A stretch of DNA of 64,000 nt from Cladocopium goreaui (GCA_947184155.2 CAMXCT020001001.1:522001-586000); one strand, 5' to 3'. Numbered from the stretch's first letter, positions 46,506 to 57,365 are shown. Numbers and translations: made by a program. Notes: generated by a model not told the origin, from the letters alone.

Positions 46506-46653
46506 GTTTCTATCTGGGAAAATCATCAAAATGAGGGGGATTCGCAAGATCCACATGATCCACGTTTCGTTTTCCCGGAGGGTAAGGACCGGGATGACCC
46601 AGACCTGCTTCCAGGACCCATGCTGTTGATCGACAACATGGGGCCAGCGGCAG
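46506..46653 (+). CDS. Family A DNA polymerase exon with GC donor
   Basis: The frame is open from 46506 and contains DPHDPRFVFPEGKDRDDPDL then LPGPMLLIDNMGPAA. MLLIDNMGPAAG corresponds to the IWVDVLGENG segment of plant organellar polymerases. Reading on gives a TAG at 46674. Ending instead at a GC donor (GGCAG/GCAATT) leaves phase 1, which fits the acceptor at 47427 and restores the family spacing exactly. Confidence 0.6.
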
Positions 46654-47426
46654 GCAATTTTGTTGATCAAAAATAGGGTCGAACCAACAAACGAGGTACG
46701 GTACTCTGGAATGGGACAAAGAAATTTGATGTAATATGAGTGGACTATAAATGGAATATTATATAACTTAACTTACTAAGTTTACGCGCTTCCCACTTGG
46801 TTAATGTTTGGGTTTGTGATAGAACATAGTAGGACTATAGTAATCCTCTCCCCTAATAATAAACACCCGGAGAAGTATTTAGTATTAGAGGGAATTGTGT
46901 ATTGGGGTGGGAAGTTTCCCCTTAATACTCAACAGTTTTTTTCTACTTCAAAATCAATTAATTTCCTTCTTTAAAACTATATAATTGACATATTGCCAAA
47001 ACTTGGATTTTGATGCTTTCCCCTAATACCGATATAAATTTGGAACCTTAACAATTATATATAATTATGTATATATATATATAAATATGCATATTAAAAA
47101 AAAAAATCAAGCATAGATATCGATTTCAACCGACGAAAATTAATTCAAAAAAACGCCCCGGTGTTGATGAGTTTAACATATCTATAGATGTTATAGAAAT
47201 GGTGACATTGGAGGCTGGGAGTAGATCATCGCAACGGGACATTGGGTCACCTGGGTTATTTGCTGTGGATTGAAGGGAACATCGGAAAGCTGGTTTTCCC
47301 CCAAGATAGCGGGATCCTATCAATCAAAAATCCTTTGAACCAATCCAATGCTTTTCTGATGAGAGAGTTATTTGGTTTCACCGCAAAAAACCCTTGGAAA
47401 TTTAGTGACGTGCAATGTCACTGCAG

Positions 47427-47465
47427 GGCTCATTGAGAGGAAGTTTCGAAGCTACTTTGAGGCCA
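47427..47465 (+). CDS. Family A DNA polymerase micro-exon
   Basis: After TGTCACTGCAG it reads LIERKFRSYFEA to GTGTTG. It aligns with the ILLEFKPFFED segment just before Exo II. Phase-compatible on both sides (46653 and 47949). Confidence 0.65.
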
Positions 47466-47761
47466 GTGTTGGGTTCCGATCCGGGCAAAATGGGACATCC
47501 GCGGGCCACTAAAAAAATGAAGGATATTGAAGGATATTGAAGGATATTGCCCCCACAGTGATGCCAAATGGTTTACGACACCCAATGAACATTGTACAGT
47601 AGATAGATAGATATATATATATATATGTAGCAAGTGAAATTGGAGTTACAGACCAACTTAGCTAACGAACTGGGGCACCACTTTGCAATAGAAAAGGGGA
47701 TGTCACCGGCAGAATCGAACTATAGGGATGAAGAAATACATGTGAGGCTCCTTTGCTGCAG

Positions 47762-47791
47762 GTGGAGTATTTTGTGCCACCGGGAAAAAGG
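47762..47791 (+). CDS. Weak candidate micro-exon
   Basis: Between TTTGCTGCAG and GTTTGT it reads VEYFVPPGKR. The splice sites are good, but it does not fit the phase or the alignment between 47465 and 47949. Possibly alternative or spurious. Confidence 0.3.
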
Positions 47792-47825
47792 GTTTGTTCC
47801 CCGATGTTTTTTAAATGTTCCTACA

Positions 47826-47932
47826 GTGTGGGTCCACCAAGATAGCTAAGTTGGTTTATAACTCCAATAACTATGGTTTATGGTACTTATAACTATAGTT
47901 AATGGGGTTTAAACCAACCTATAACTGGCAAC
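47826..47932. repeat. Palindromic element family 3
   Basis: TGTGGGTCCACCAAGATAGC then AAGTTGGTTTATAACTCC to GGGGTTTAAACCAACCTATA. It ends about 17 bases before the acceptor of the Exo II exon. Confidence 0.75.
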
Positions 47933-47948
47933 ATCATTGACAACCAAG

Positions 47949-48058
47949 TTTCCAGTGCAAACTGGATGATCAAAAAACAAGCTCAGCGCCAGGACACCAG
48001 TTATAAGAAAGTCTTTCACAACTACGCCTTTGACAAACTCATGTTCCCTGCTTGCAGG
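47949..48058 (+). CDS. Family A DNA polymerase exon: exonuclease motif II
   Basis: After GACAACCAAG the frame reads SSANWMIKKQAQRQDTSYKK then VFHNYAFDKLMFP. KKVFHNYAFDK is the Exo II motif (KKVWHNYSFDNH in plant organellar enzymes), with the catalytic Asp in FD. A lysine/glutamine-rich insertion of about 19 residues precedes it. Ending at CCT/GC (48049, a GC donor) gives the exact family spacing to the next exon. A GT donor at 48059 adds three residues. Confidence 0.75.
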
Positions 48059-48504
48059 GTTCGGCCCGGGTTGGAGGACCATGAAGATCTATGAAGATCT
48101 GACTTGGGAGGAATTTCATGCAGGGTGCAGAACGGTCCGAGAGACTCGAAGTAGGTGCTTGTTTCCAATGTTTCTCTCATAGGCCATGAAAGTATTGAAT
48201 GTTTTTGTTGTGTTGTTCATGATTGTGAAATGTTTTCTAATGTTTTCTATGGCAATGATGTCAAGTTTCCAAAAACATATAGCACTCCGCAAACATTGGA
48301 TGATGATGCTCAATCTGACTTAATGGCCCAATTTCCAGCCAGAATACTTGGCAATGCTTCCCAGAATGGCTTGAAGGGATTTGTTTTTCAATAGGAGGCC
48401 CTCATATGCCGACCTGAAAACCTGTTTTTTTTTTGCAGTTTCCGGCAATTTAACTAGATGTATCCGCTTCTTTCCAGTCATTTAACTTAAGAAAGTGCAT
48501 CCAG

Positions 48505-48552
48505 TGGCGCGGAAGACGCTCCATGAAGCACTTCATCGAGACTCCGTACAAG
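48505..48552 (+). CDS. Candidate exon before an introner-like intron
   Basis: Between GTGCATCCAG and the G/GTACCC edge of a family 1 element it reads WRGRRSMKHFIETPYK (16 codons, phase 0 to 0). It is not placed in the polymerase alignment, so it may be an alternative exon or another transcript. Confidence 0.45.
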
Positions 48553-48659
48553 GTACCCTCTGGTTATGTCAAAATAGCTATTGAAAATTGCCATTTACAG
48601 TTGATTTTCCTTTTAAACATTGTGATTTTCCATAGTTATGTTAGTTTACCAGAGGGTAG
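48553..48659 (+). repeat. Family 1 element forming a complete GT-AG intron
   Basis: GTACCCTCTGGTTATGTCAA to TTACCAGAGGGTAG. Removing it exactly joins 48505-48552 to 48660-48767 with the frame kept open to a stop codon. It is 107 bases, essentially only the element. Confidence 0.65.
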
Positions 48660-48767
48660 GGAGGTGCAACCATGGCGACAACAACTTCATCACTGAGAGG
48701 AGCTGCTGCCGACGAAGATAGGAAGATGACAGCGATGCAAACACACAACTTCCGACCGACCCTATAG
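48660..48767 (+). CDS. Candidate terminal exon after introner-like intron
   Basis: It continues in frame as GGATMATTTSSLRGAAADED then RKMTAMQTHNFRPTL and TAG. A second frame is also open across the junction, so frame support is moderate. Thr/Ser/Ala-rich. Function unknown. Confidence 0.4.
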   Translation, partial: GGATMATTTSSLRGAAADEDRKMTAMQTHNFRPTL

Positions 48768-49331
48768 AGTGGAAGACTTGGGCGTGATGAACTTTCAGGA
48801 CCATAACTATTGGGTTTTGAGGGACAACAACTAATAGCAAATGGTTTTCCATCATTTTCCCCATGACAGTTGCCAATGAAAACGCATACTGAGCAGAAAT
48901 AACAGATTATAGCAGCCTCCAAAGCCGATTAGACAATATTAGTTTTCAATCATGAAACATATTGTTGAAAATAGGTAAACAGGCACATGAATTTACCAAA
49001 ATGTTGCCCTCCACTATAGATATGGCCGCTATGGATGAAAATGGCAATTGTCCTCTCGGTAAAGCATTTAGAAATTGTCCATTAGAGTTACTTTATGTCA
49101 GTCAATAATGGCAATTTATAGATGTTGTTTCCCCTTATTTTCCTATTTATACCTCCATCCGGTATTATAGGTGATGTTCATTGATTTTCTATAATACCTA
49201 TAATTTTATAGGCATTGTAGGTGATGTTCATAATTGTTCATATATCTATATAGGTATTATACCTGATTTTCTATCATTTTCCTAGCTATAAGCCTTTATA
49301 AACCTCCGCTCGTTCGGCGATTAGGTTGAAG

Positions 49332-49377
49332 CGTGATGGCATCGCCGTGGAGGGTTTGGCTGCGGACACGTCCCATG
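49332..49377 (+). CDS. Family A DNA polymerase exon after Exo II
   Basis: Between GGTTGAAG and a GC donor (CATG/GCGAAT) it reads RDGIAVEGLAADTSH. It aligns with NYGIKLSGFHGDTMH: G-I-x-V/L-x-G and D-T-x-H are conserved. One residue (Met after His) seems missing at the next junction. The phase fits 52495. Confidence 0.65.
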
Positions 49378-49379
49378 GC

Positions 49380-51440
49380 GAATAGGGGGAAGGCAACGGC
49401 AACGGCGACCTGGGAGCCATGGACGTTACTTATTGGACATTCCCGTAAAAATGATGGGAAAATCCATGGCGAAAATCATCGATAAATGTGGATGGAGTTT
49501 ATTAACTAGTTACTTCGGGGTGCAGTTGAGGTGAATTGTTTATGTTTTTTTTTTTTTACAATGGTTGTGAATCCCCATGGTTGTTTGGATATGGCCACCC
49601 TACAACTATGATCATATTGGTGGTTTGGAAAAATGTTTATTTTCCCCAATAGTCTGGGATGATGATCCAATCTGACTTTCATATTTTTCAGGGGGGTTGA
49701 AACCACCAACCAGATATCATCCATTAATTAAGTTCATTAGCAAATGGATTTGGAAGTTACTAGCCTTGCATCGCTAATCCCATGGCCCATCCAAGTGGCA
49801 ACACCAAAATGATACTCCAAGGCCTGTAATGTGTGATGATTTAGCGCTTAGCTGATCAGCCACTATTTTTCTTGATTTTATTCAGCATGTTGAACTCTAA
49901 TCGTTGGGATGGTCACTTCAGTGAACCTAGTTTTCACTAATCGACCTCATCATACCCGAAGAAATGCTCCACAAGGTGATGCCCAGTGATGCCCAATCCA
50001 ACTGAATGGATGTCTTGCCTTTGACGATGAGCAGGTCATTTTCCGAAATTCAAGGGATAATTACCTGAAAACAACACCTTAGGATACACCTCAAGAGCCT
50101 ACAGAACTAGGCAAAATTGGTTCATGTGTACCTTAAGACAAGTGAAAATAGTGTGTATACATATATGTACTGTATATACATATGTATACACGTAATTATT
50201 GAATACCTATAGACATATCGTATAATAGAAGTATTGTATATGTGTATATTTTATATATATGCCTAAAACTTCCACCCTGGTATTATTTCAGACCATACCC
50301 GAATGAACATTTCAGACCCTGGCATTTGGACGATGTGTGATTTTGATGGTGTCGTCAATATGTTGAGCTTATTCTGGGTAAATAACGACCGAACCCTGCG
50401 ACCGAGCCCTGGAATCATGGTTTATTTTAGAGGAATCATCCCCAAATGGCCGCAATATTCAGGTTAGTGAAATATGATAATTTACCCAGATTATTGCAAC
50501 ACATGACAACATGGTTAATACCCTTGAGATTCATGACAACATATGAACTTCGTTGATCCAACCCCTTTTCACTTGATATTAAATTATTAAACCATGTTGA
50601 AAACTAATTCATCCATTTTACTTGAACCATCATCTCAAGTTTTTGAAGTTCTTGAGTGAGGGCAGCTTCGATGTCAAAGGATGCATTCCAAGCTCCCTTT
50701 TCACAACGTCCAGCCCCTCCACTAACGTGTTGATGGATAGACTTGGCCAAAAGACTGCAGAATTCATTTGGGTCATGAATATATAATTATGAATTAACCC
50801 TTGTTTAAACACATACCATCAAATACCGATAAACTCATTTTTCTAAAGATTGTAATTTATAGGGTGCCCAAAAGCCCTTACCTGGAAATATCCGCCCCTT
50901 ATCTGCATATTTAATTATGACAAAGTGAGTTGTTTTTCATGCAAATATGTGTGATTTTCATATGCGCATGAATTAGTTATCATGTATGAATAAATCGTTT
51001 CCTTCTATGAACAATTAATTTCCTTGTATGAAGGACGCATGTCCTTGTATGTATGAACAACTCAGTTCCTTGTATTAAAAAAACTAAATTCCTTATGACT
51101 TTCACTAAAGAGAATTGTGCAAAAAAAGCAAATCTGACCAAGGTGTGACAAGACAACACTGATACGTCAGGGTTTTGTTCTTAAGGTAGGGGCTGGAAAT
51201 TTAAGCTCTTGGAGGATGCAGGTATGTGAATAGCTTCATGGGACATGATGCATTATTATTTGCAAGTGCAAGTTTGAGTTCAATATTAATTGAACGGGCT
51301 GAGCACATTCATATCTCTTGTGTCCGAATTTTTTGTTCAGCTTCATGTGAAGCTTCTGCAAGTGCCGATGTTCATGTTTTCATGCTGTCATGTCAAGACT
51401 TCAATACCATCAACATGCAACACGTGCCATTACATGAGTT
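49380..51440. other. Intron-like stretch without exons
   Basis: Contains a family 2 element (49614-49713), (TA)n at 50155-50260 and TATGAA/CCTTGTATGA repeats at 50980-51070. No supportable exon. Confidence 0.45.
49614..49713. repeat. Inverted-repeat element family 2
   Basis: ATTGGTGGTTTGGAAAAATG to GAAACCACCAACCAG. The left arm is shortened. Confidence 0.8.
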
Positions 51441-51521
51441 CAAAGCATGAACATCGATTTTTCATCAATTTATCTGTCAAATTTTCCTATCCCATCCCAC
51501 TACGTTTCCCACCCTGGGAAC

Positions 51522-51818
51522 ATGGACGAATTGCCGGATGGCACACCTCAACAACTTTTCCGTCCGTTGTTGATCACTCAAAGTCAAATCTCACGATTAG
51601 ACGACATCGAAGAAAGCATTATCGAGTTGACCGATTTCACAGAGGATGAGCACCTTCCGGCAGCCATCGATGTTTTGCTGAATTTGCGGCAGATTCAACA
51701 GGTTCGAGTGAACCTCAACTTTCTGCTTAGTATGCAAGTGCTTCAAGTCAGCCGCCGCCTCCAGCAATTTCTCAGGCAGCACGGAAGGCTACCTCTCGTG
51801 GACCTCAACTTCCGGTAG
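51522..51818 (+). CDS. 98-aa intronless ORF, possible insert in the polymerase intron
   Basis: ATG 51522 to TAG 51818 encodes MDELPDGTPQQLFRPLLITQ, an acidic helix (LDDIEESIIELTDFTEDEHL) and a Leu/Gln/Arg-rich helix region. From about 51730 the next frame is also protein-like (ASASSQPPPPAISQAARKAT, then PMTGLMAYPKPDRGRPDDPN), so a frameshift or overlapping frame is present. It does not fit the polymerase alignment. It could be a mobile-element or retrogene fragment inside an intron. No family is recognised. Confidence 0.45.
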   Translation: MDELPDGTPQQLFRPLLITQSQISRLDDIEESIIELTDFTEDEHLPAAIDVLLNLRQIQQVRVNLNFLLSMQVLQVSRRLQQFLRQHGRLPLVDLNFR

Positions 51819-52494
51819 TTCACTTTGGGACACCTTTCCCCATGACCGGTCTTATGGCCTACCCAAAGCCAGACCGCGGCCGACCGGATGATCCGAATCC
51901 CTGGCATGGATGGTATTGTATATTTGCAACACTTTTAAGATAGGTGCATATATGCATTTAAAGCACGCATGTAGCTACAAGATACATGGACATATATTAT
52001 ATTGTAGATATGCACATGTATTTCAAGATATCCTAAAATGTTTTAAGATTTTCAAGGTATATATTGTAGATGTGCACATTTGCGCGTACACAGCCAAAAT
52101 ATCAAACATCCCAAGAGATATCAAGTTTGCACCATTATAGATATATGTATCATTAACCCTGGTAGCTTTATATTGCTTTATATGGTTTCATTTGGTTTAA
52201 TAGGGATAATAATGGGATATGAATGGGATGCTAATAGGACAGTAGGCTATTAATGGATATTGATGGACATTATACTTGTTGTTCTTTTCGTACATAGGAC
52301 CATGGCTAATTATCCATTGATATATCTATGAGATTCGTTCATTATAATATTTATAATAGTACTATAATATTCTATTATTATTGTTTATTATATTTATATA
52401 ATATTATAATTATTTGTGATATTGATTATCCATTTATTCTTGGCTTTTCCTGGGAATGCCATTGTAATCTCCCGCGTCTCGAGGCTCATCTTAG

Positions 52495-52530
52495 CGCGGC
52501 TGCACGACACCTCCCTGGCGTCCTGGGAAG
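52495..52530 (+). CDS. Family A DNA polymerase micro-exon (ARL-D-S/T-S)
   Basis: After CTCATCTTAG it reads RLHDTSLASWE to GTCGAG. With the split Ala from 49377 and Val from 53511 it gives ARLHDTSLASWEVSHLEAIA, the same length as ARLWDSSRRISGGYSLEALT in plant organellar polymerases. A later donor (GTGAGA, 52548) would lengthen it. Confidence 0.65.
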
Positions 52531-52599
52531 GTCGAGAGAGGCGACCGGTGAGATCCGTTTCGCGCGTGCTTTTGGATGGTGGATGACTGTTGTATGGCT

Positions 52600-52791
52600 A
52601 CCCTCTGTTTATTTAACAGACATAGCCATGGAAAATAACAATTTTTTATAGCTACAAAAAATCTATAAATGGGTCATTTTCCATAGTTATTTTTAACAGT
52701 TTGCCATGGAACATCACCATTTTGTTATACAAAAAATCTATTTCTATGGGTCATGGTTTCCATAGCTCTGTAACAAATAACCAGAGGATAA
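52600..52791. repeat. Expanded family 1 element
   Basis: TACCCTCTGTTTATTTAACA to ACAAATAACCAGAGGATA, about 190 bases. Two internal stretches (CATAGCCATGGAAAAT, GTTTGCCATGGAACATC) suggest two elements fused or one nested in another. Confidence 0.7.
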
Positions 52792-53510
52792 TTGGAATTA
52801 ATTGGAATAATCATTTTCAGTAAATAATGTTTCGTTAAACACAAAAAAGGACAAATAAGGGGAGCCCCACCAAATAATAATGTTTAGTAAATAACTTGTG
52901 TATATCTATATATAAATATACTACTCCAATTAAAAACATTGTTTTTTTCATTTATCCAAACTCTGTTTTTGTTATTCGACAAAAAATGCACTTAAGCAGC
53001 CAGAGGGGGTGATTGCATTGTTTGAACCACTGACGCAGGGTTGACTGAGGAAAAATGTTTTTGTTCCTCAATTGTTTTGTCGAGTGGCCCCATCTACAGT
53101 ATGCAATGCCATGGCTTTGAATATGGCAAGTTTCCTGTCGGTATTTTGCAGAGAGTTTTGTCTTTGAATCATTGCGGCATTTACTCGGTAGAAGAATATC
53201 AAAATAGTGTAAGAATAAACTGCTATTGTCAACAACTGCGCTATTTGCTGTTAGATAGGTTTGCCAGAGCATTGCTGGCAAACATCGCCCCAGTAGTAAT
53301 GACTCGGGAAACAAACGCATCGCTGCATCCACTCTCACCATTGTGCAAGTGAAATGCGCCGAACGGCTGTGAATGGGAACATAAACCTACAAAAACTGGT
53401 GGTATCACCAATAAAGTGTGGGCCTATCATGATGAACTAGTCTATGAGGAGTATGTCATGTTTTTTTGCTCCCATCGTTGGGGGTACAACCAACGCTCCC
53501 ATCGTTGGAG

Positions 53511-53564
53511 TTTCTCACCTCGAAGCGATTGCCCCTCCACCAGAAGGACCTGCAGACGAGCCTG
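53511..53564 (+). CDS. Family A DNA polymerase exon (SLEAL motif)
   Basis: After CATCGTTGGAG it reads SHLEAIAPPPEGPADEP to the strong donor GTGAGG. SHLEAIA corresponds to the YSLEALT motif. The Pro/Glu-rich continuation looks lineage-specific. Confidence 0.6.
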
Positions 53565-54153
53565 GTGAGGAACTTCCGTTTCGATTTACCTTTGGTGGTG
53601 TTTCTCAATTTCTAAACACCAGTGATGTTTGTTGGTTTATGAATTTATAACCTATAGCCTTAGATTAGGGTCATCCATGCTGAGAATCAGGCATGGCCTG
53701 GGCCGCGGGCCAAGCAAACTGGACGCAACAAATTCCTTGGTTGGATGTGGTTGGATTGCCAATTTAATCAAGCAACATCTTTTCTGCGGCATTAGTTTGA
53801 ATATGTCAAACGAAACAATTATTATTATTTTCTGGAAATTGAAATGGGTAATGCAATCAATATATTTAACATTGTTGAGCCCAATGCCATGGGAATGGAT
53901 CAAACCCTAGTATACCATATCAGGGGGACATGAATGGATGAACATCATGAACATCCATTCCAAACTAAGCCACTTTGGAGTGAACAGAATGCCAGGGTGA
54001 ACCGCCCCACACTTTCCCATGGAATATCATATAATTCCACAACCATAGGGGCCCCATATCCCAATGAACCTGGGGGTTAAAATGCCATGGTCATACTGGC
54101 ACCTCCAAGTGGCCCAAGTGACCTACCCCATACCCCAAGCCTTGACGTTGCAG

Positions 54154-54222
54154 GGCCAGCAAGCTGATGAAAGACATCTCCATGGCCGAAAGCTTTGACC
54201 GCTCCAAAAGCTGGGAGGCGAC
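54154..54222 (+). CDS. Candidate exon in the polymerase gene
   Basis: After CTTGACGTTGCAG it reads ASKLMKDISMAESFDRSKSW then EA to GTTTTT. It may correspond to the ISMKKIFG segment, but the match is weak and the phase does not fit 53564, so an exon may be missing. Confidence 0.45.
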
Positions 54223-54641
54223 GTTTTTTTTTTTCAGATTCTGCGACTTAAAAATCATCATCCGACATTTTGAAAGTGCTACATGTTACCATTGTTCTAA
54301 CTCGTTTTTAACATGTAACCTTCTATTTATAGATAGAATACCACGACTTGAAGATGTACGAACCAAGATTGTTTGGTTCCCACAGGGACTCAGTGGGGCG
54401 ATCCTCCAAGCATATAGGGATATGGTTTGTTTTGTATTGTATCAGCTAGGAAAATTAGAGTGCAAGTGAACAAAAGCAGGGATGTAACCAACAAACAGTT
54501 GGGTATTCCCGCCCTGTTTGACCCATGTCATTTTCTAGTCTTGTATTTGCTGAGTCGATTAAATCTTAAATCTTCCCAACGGGAAATCCACTACTGGAGG
54601 AATCTTATAGGGAGAATCTGATTTTGGGGGGAGGGTTCCAG

Positions 54642-54692
54642 ATGAGCGCGGCTTCCCAGTCGGACATGGAGCTGGAGCCCCGGCTTTGGATT
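54642..54692 (+). CDS. Candidate family A DNA polymerase exon before Exo III
   Basis: After GGGTTCCAG it reads MSAASQSDMELEPRLWI to GTGAAA. ELEPRLWI resembles the E-L-x-x-x-x-R-x-x-W-I segment immediately before the Exo III Tyr-x3-Asp motif. No YSALD-like exon was identified downstream, so Exo III is unassigned. Confidence 0.5.
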
Positions 54693-55064
54693 GTGAAAGC
54701 TGAAAAGGAATATGTTCATTTTAGATTTGAGCCCTTGTTTCTCTCCGTTTTTCAAAAAGTTCACATCATATCATGCAACTTTCTGAAGTGAGGTACCTAA
54801 GTGCCAGACCTGGATAAAGGGAATGCGTTCACTGTTATTTTGTCCCTTGGCGAACCATGGTTTTCTTGCACCAGTCCCTCAACACACCAGCCTATCCCCG
54901 AACTGGTTGAAGGGAGAACTTGCCGGAAAGTCCTGCGAAATGGAAAGGAAAACACACATCATTTTCTCAGAAGTCAAATTTCCATTAAATCAATCCACAT
55001 TGCCTTTATTGTCCCCTTCTATACGTTTTCCTGTAGATATACCAATTCTGCCCTGTTGCTTCAG

Positions 55065-55136
55065 GGAAAGGAGCCCAGCAGGGCAGTGAAGGGTGTGGCC
55101 TTTGCGGGAAAGAAGATCGATTTGAAGGCTGGCTAA
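55065..55136 (+). CDS. Candidate exon, possible gene end
   Basis: After TTGCTTCAG it reads GKEPSRAVKGVAFAGKKIDL then KAG and TAA at 55134. A GC donor (GGCTG/GCTAAA) at the stop would let it be internal. An acceptor at 55036 would add YTNSALLLQ. Basic C-terminus-like. Not aligned to the polymerase. Confidence 0.45.
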   Translation, partial: GKEPSRAVKGVAFAGKKIDLKAG

Positions 55137-55269
55137 ACCTTGGAAAGGGATTTAGAAATTGTTTAACCATCAAATGAGTAATTCACTCAGTCAAAACATC
55201 TTGAAATCAGAAACAAGGGGCTTGCGCCAATTTGGGGGTTTCCAACTGGATTGCTAGTTTGATAATGTT

Positions 55270-55372
55270 TACCCTCTGGTAAACTAACATAACTATGGAA
55301 AATCACCATTTTGATTGGTAAATCAATATAAATTGCCATTGTTAATAGCTATGTTAGTTTACCAGAGGGTAA
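55270..55372. repeat. Inverted-repeat element family 1
   Basis: TACCCTCTGGTAAACTAACA to TATGTTAGTTTACCAGAGGG. An almost perfect hairpin. Confidence 0.9.
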
Positions 55373-55409
55373 AATTTTACCAAAACTATGTTCCATGTGT
55401 TTTTTTTGC

Positions 55410-55511
55410 CTGGTTGGTGGTTTGGAACATGGCTTTTATCTTTCCATATATTGGGAATAAGGTGAACAACTGACTTTCATATTTTTCAGAGGGGTTGAAA
55501 CCACCACCCAG
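55410..55511. repeat. Inverted-repeat element family 2
   Basis: CTGGTTGGTGGTTTGGAACA to GAAACCACCACCCAG. Confidence 0.85.
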
Positions 55512-55582
55512 TTGCGCATGTTATTTTACAAGGTTAGGTGATGACCAAGAATGATGCTTCGTGATGACTAACCAACTGCAAG

Positions 55583-55614
55583 GTATGGCCGCATGCTCAA
55601 GCTCCTGCTCAAGG
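55583..55614 (+). CDS. Candidate polymerase micro-exon
   Basis: After CCAACTGCAAG it reads YGRMLKLLLK to GTTCTC. It resembles the WQPFGELLAKME helix that opens the polymerase linker. Short, and the phase to its neighbours is not resolved. Confidence 0.4.
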
Positions 55615-55969
55615 GTTCTCTCTTTTTCTACCCATACGCATGTCGCAAAAACAACAAAAAGAAGTGGATATTTAATATGTTTATTAATGATGTTTAATAT
55701 TGTTTTATAGGCATGATAATGGGAAAATACTGGGATATTAATGGATATACCGTCCGGTAAACGAGCATAGCTATATGGAACATGGACCATTCTACCATTT
55801 AGTTCGATGATTTACCGGAAATTTCGTGAGTTGCCATGGCTACGGCTATGTCTATTAGAGGGGTTGTGTTGAACAACCTTGGAAAATTGTCGCCACTGGA
55901 AGTTGGGACCCAGAAAAATGGTTCTGCTACGATCCGCATCGAAACATGCGTTAAAAAAAGGCCACACAC

Positions 55970-56080
55970 ATACATATATATATAATATAAAGAAATATTG
56001 TATATATAATAATATATATATATATAATATTTTATAATTATATATATATATATATCATATATATATATAGAGTCATTGGT
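55970..56080. repeat. (TA)n microsatellite
   Basis: ATATATATA with ATAATATTTTATAATTA interruptions. Confidence 0.9.
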
Positions 56081-56427
56081 TTTTGATCCGTAGTTTCAGT
56101 TTTTGAATGGCACATGTTCTTCATTTCCACCTTTTTGCATGTTCTGGAGGTTTGTTTGAACCGATTGCGAGATCTTGATGGCTTCAGTGAATCATCCTAT
56201 TATATCATCTTATTCCGGGCCTTCCATTTGGGGTGTTGGAGGCAGATTCTCCTTGTATAACCCATGGTTTCACTATTGAATCTTTATACTGTGGGAATCA
56301 AATAATGGATTTCAATATATTTGAATGGTGATATTTCACAGGGTTGCCCTCAACACCCCTTAAATCAGTACTACTATGCATATTCCTCCTTCATTGCGGA
56401 TAATTAACCTATGAACCAGAAACCGAT

Positions 56428-56665
56428 CATATATATATATATATCATATATATATATATCATTATATCATACATATATATATCATTATATCATATATATA
56501 TATATATCATTATATCATATATATATATATCATTATATCATATATATATACATCATATATATATATATATAAATAATGATATATATATATATATAAATAA
56601 TGATATATATATATGTATATATATATCATATATATATATAATTATTTATATATATATATTAATAA
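56428..56665. repeat. Higher-order (TA)n / ATCATTATATCAT array
   Basis: TATATATA blocks are joined by ATCATTATATC and later by AAATAATGA in the mirrored order, making a 240-base imperfect palindrome. Confidence 0.9.
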
Positions 56666-56757
56666 TTCATAAATTATGTTTTTACCAAATTTACATACAA
56701 TAGATCCCAGTTTTCCTGGTTTAAACATGTTCAATTCAGATGTTTTGTTTAATGCAG

Positions 56758-56886
56758 AAACTTCTTGGGAGTTTCCACGTCGTTTTGACGGTGCCGCTGC
56801 AGTCCTTCTCTTCAGCATCAAACCTCCATACTATCAGCATTCCCATGGAACATGCAGGGAGGCTCAACCGGACATTTGAACCATGA
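56758..56886 (+). CDS. Candidate terminal or internal exon
   Basis: After GTTTAATGCAG the frame is open for 42 codons: KLLGSFHVVLTVPLQSFSSA then SNLHTISIPMEHAGRLNRTF. PMEHAGRL and VPLQ recall polymerase motifs (FILPLQ, NTETGRLS), but the order would be wrong because linker exons follow. Two other frames are open. Treat as tentative. Confidence 0.35.
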   Translation, partial: KLLGSFHVVLTVPLQSFSSASNLHTISIPMEHAGRLNRTFEP

Positions 56887-57228
56887 ACAAATGAGTCGTA
56901 TTCAAAAAGCCTCTTGGTTGATTTTTATTTGGGCTTATAGTACGTAACTATACGATATATTGGGGATTATCATGATCCAATATGGGAAGTTTTGACCAGC
57001 CATGGGATACAATTGATAACTTATTGTTGGTGAGCAGGTGATTTATCCAATAGAATTGGTGATTTCTATGGCTATTTGGGGTGAGTGTGCTTAACCGGTG
57101 GATTTTAGGGGCATACTGTACCCCCTTTTGGGAATAAGAAATGCCCCTGCTGATTGGTTGGATGTATTATGCTACCTCGGTTTAGTAGAGATTGCGAGCT
57201 AACCTTGTGACTATATGAACCAACTGGA

Positions 57229-57341
57229 TACCTAACCTGGTAAACTAACAGTTCGCGAACTGGAACATCACCATGTTCAAAAATGTTAAATCAACTATAA
57301 ATCACCCATTTTCCATAGCTATTTTATTTTACCAGAGGGTA
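57229..57341. repeat. Inverted-repeat element family 1, diverged left end
   Basis: TACCTAACCTGGTAAACTAA to ATTTTACCAGAGGGTA. Confidence 0.7.
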
Positions 57342-57365
57342 CCTGTTGGGTATCTATTTTTTAAT

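Noticed and set aside
52952-53341. 129-codon minus-strand frame opposite a 103-codon + frame (53041-53352)
   Set aside because: Both look like chance open frames in moderate-GC DNA. Neither has motifs or phase support, and they lie between two polymerase exons.
56758-56886. Assignment of PMEHAGRLNRTF to the catalytic TGRLS motif of the polymerase
   Set aside because: It would come before linker exons found at 59964 and 62021, breaking the domain order. Kept only as a tentative exon.
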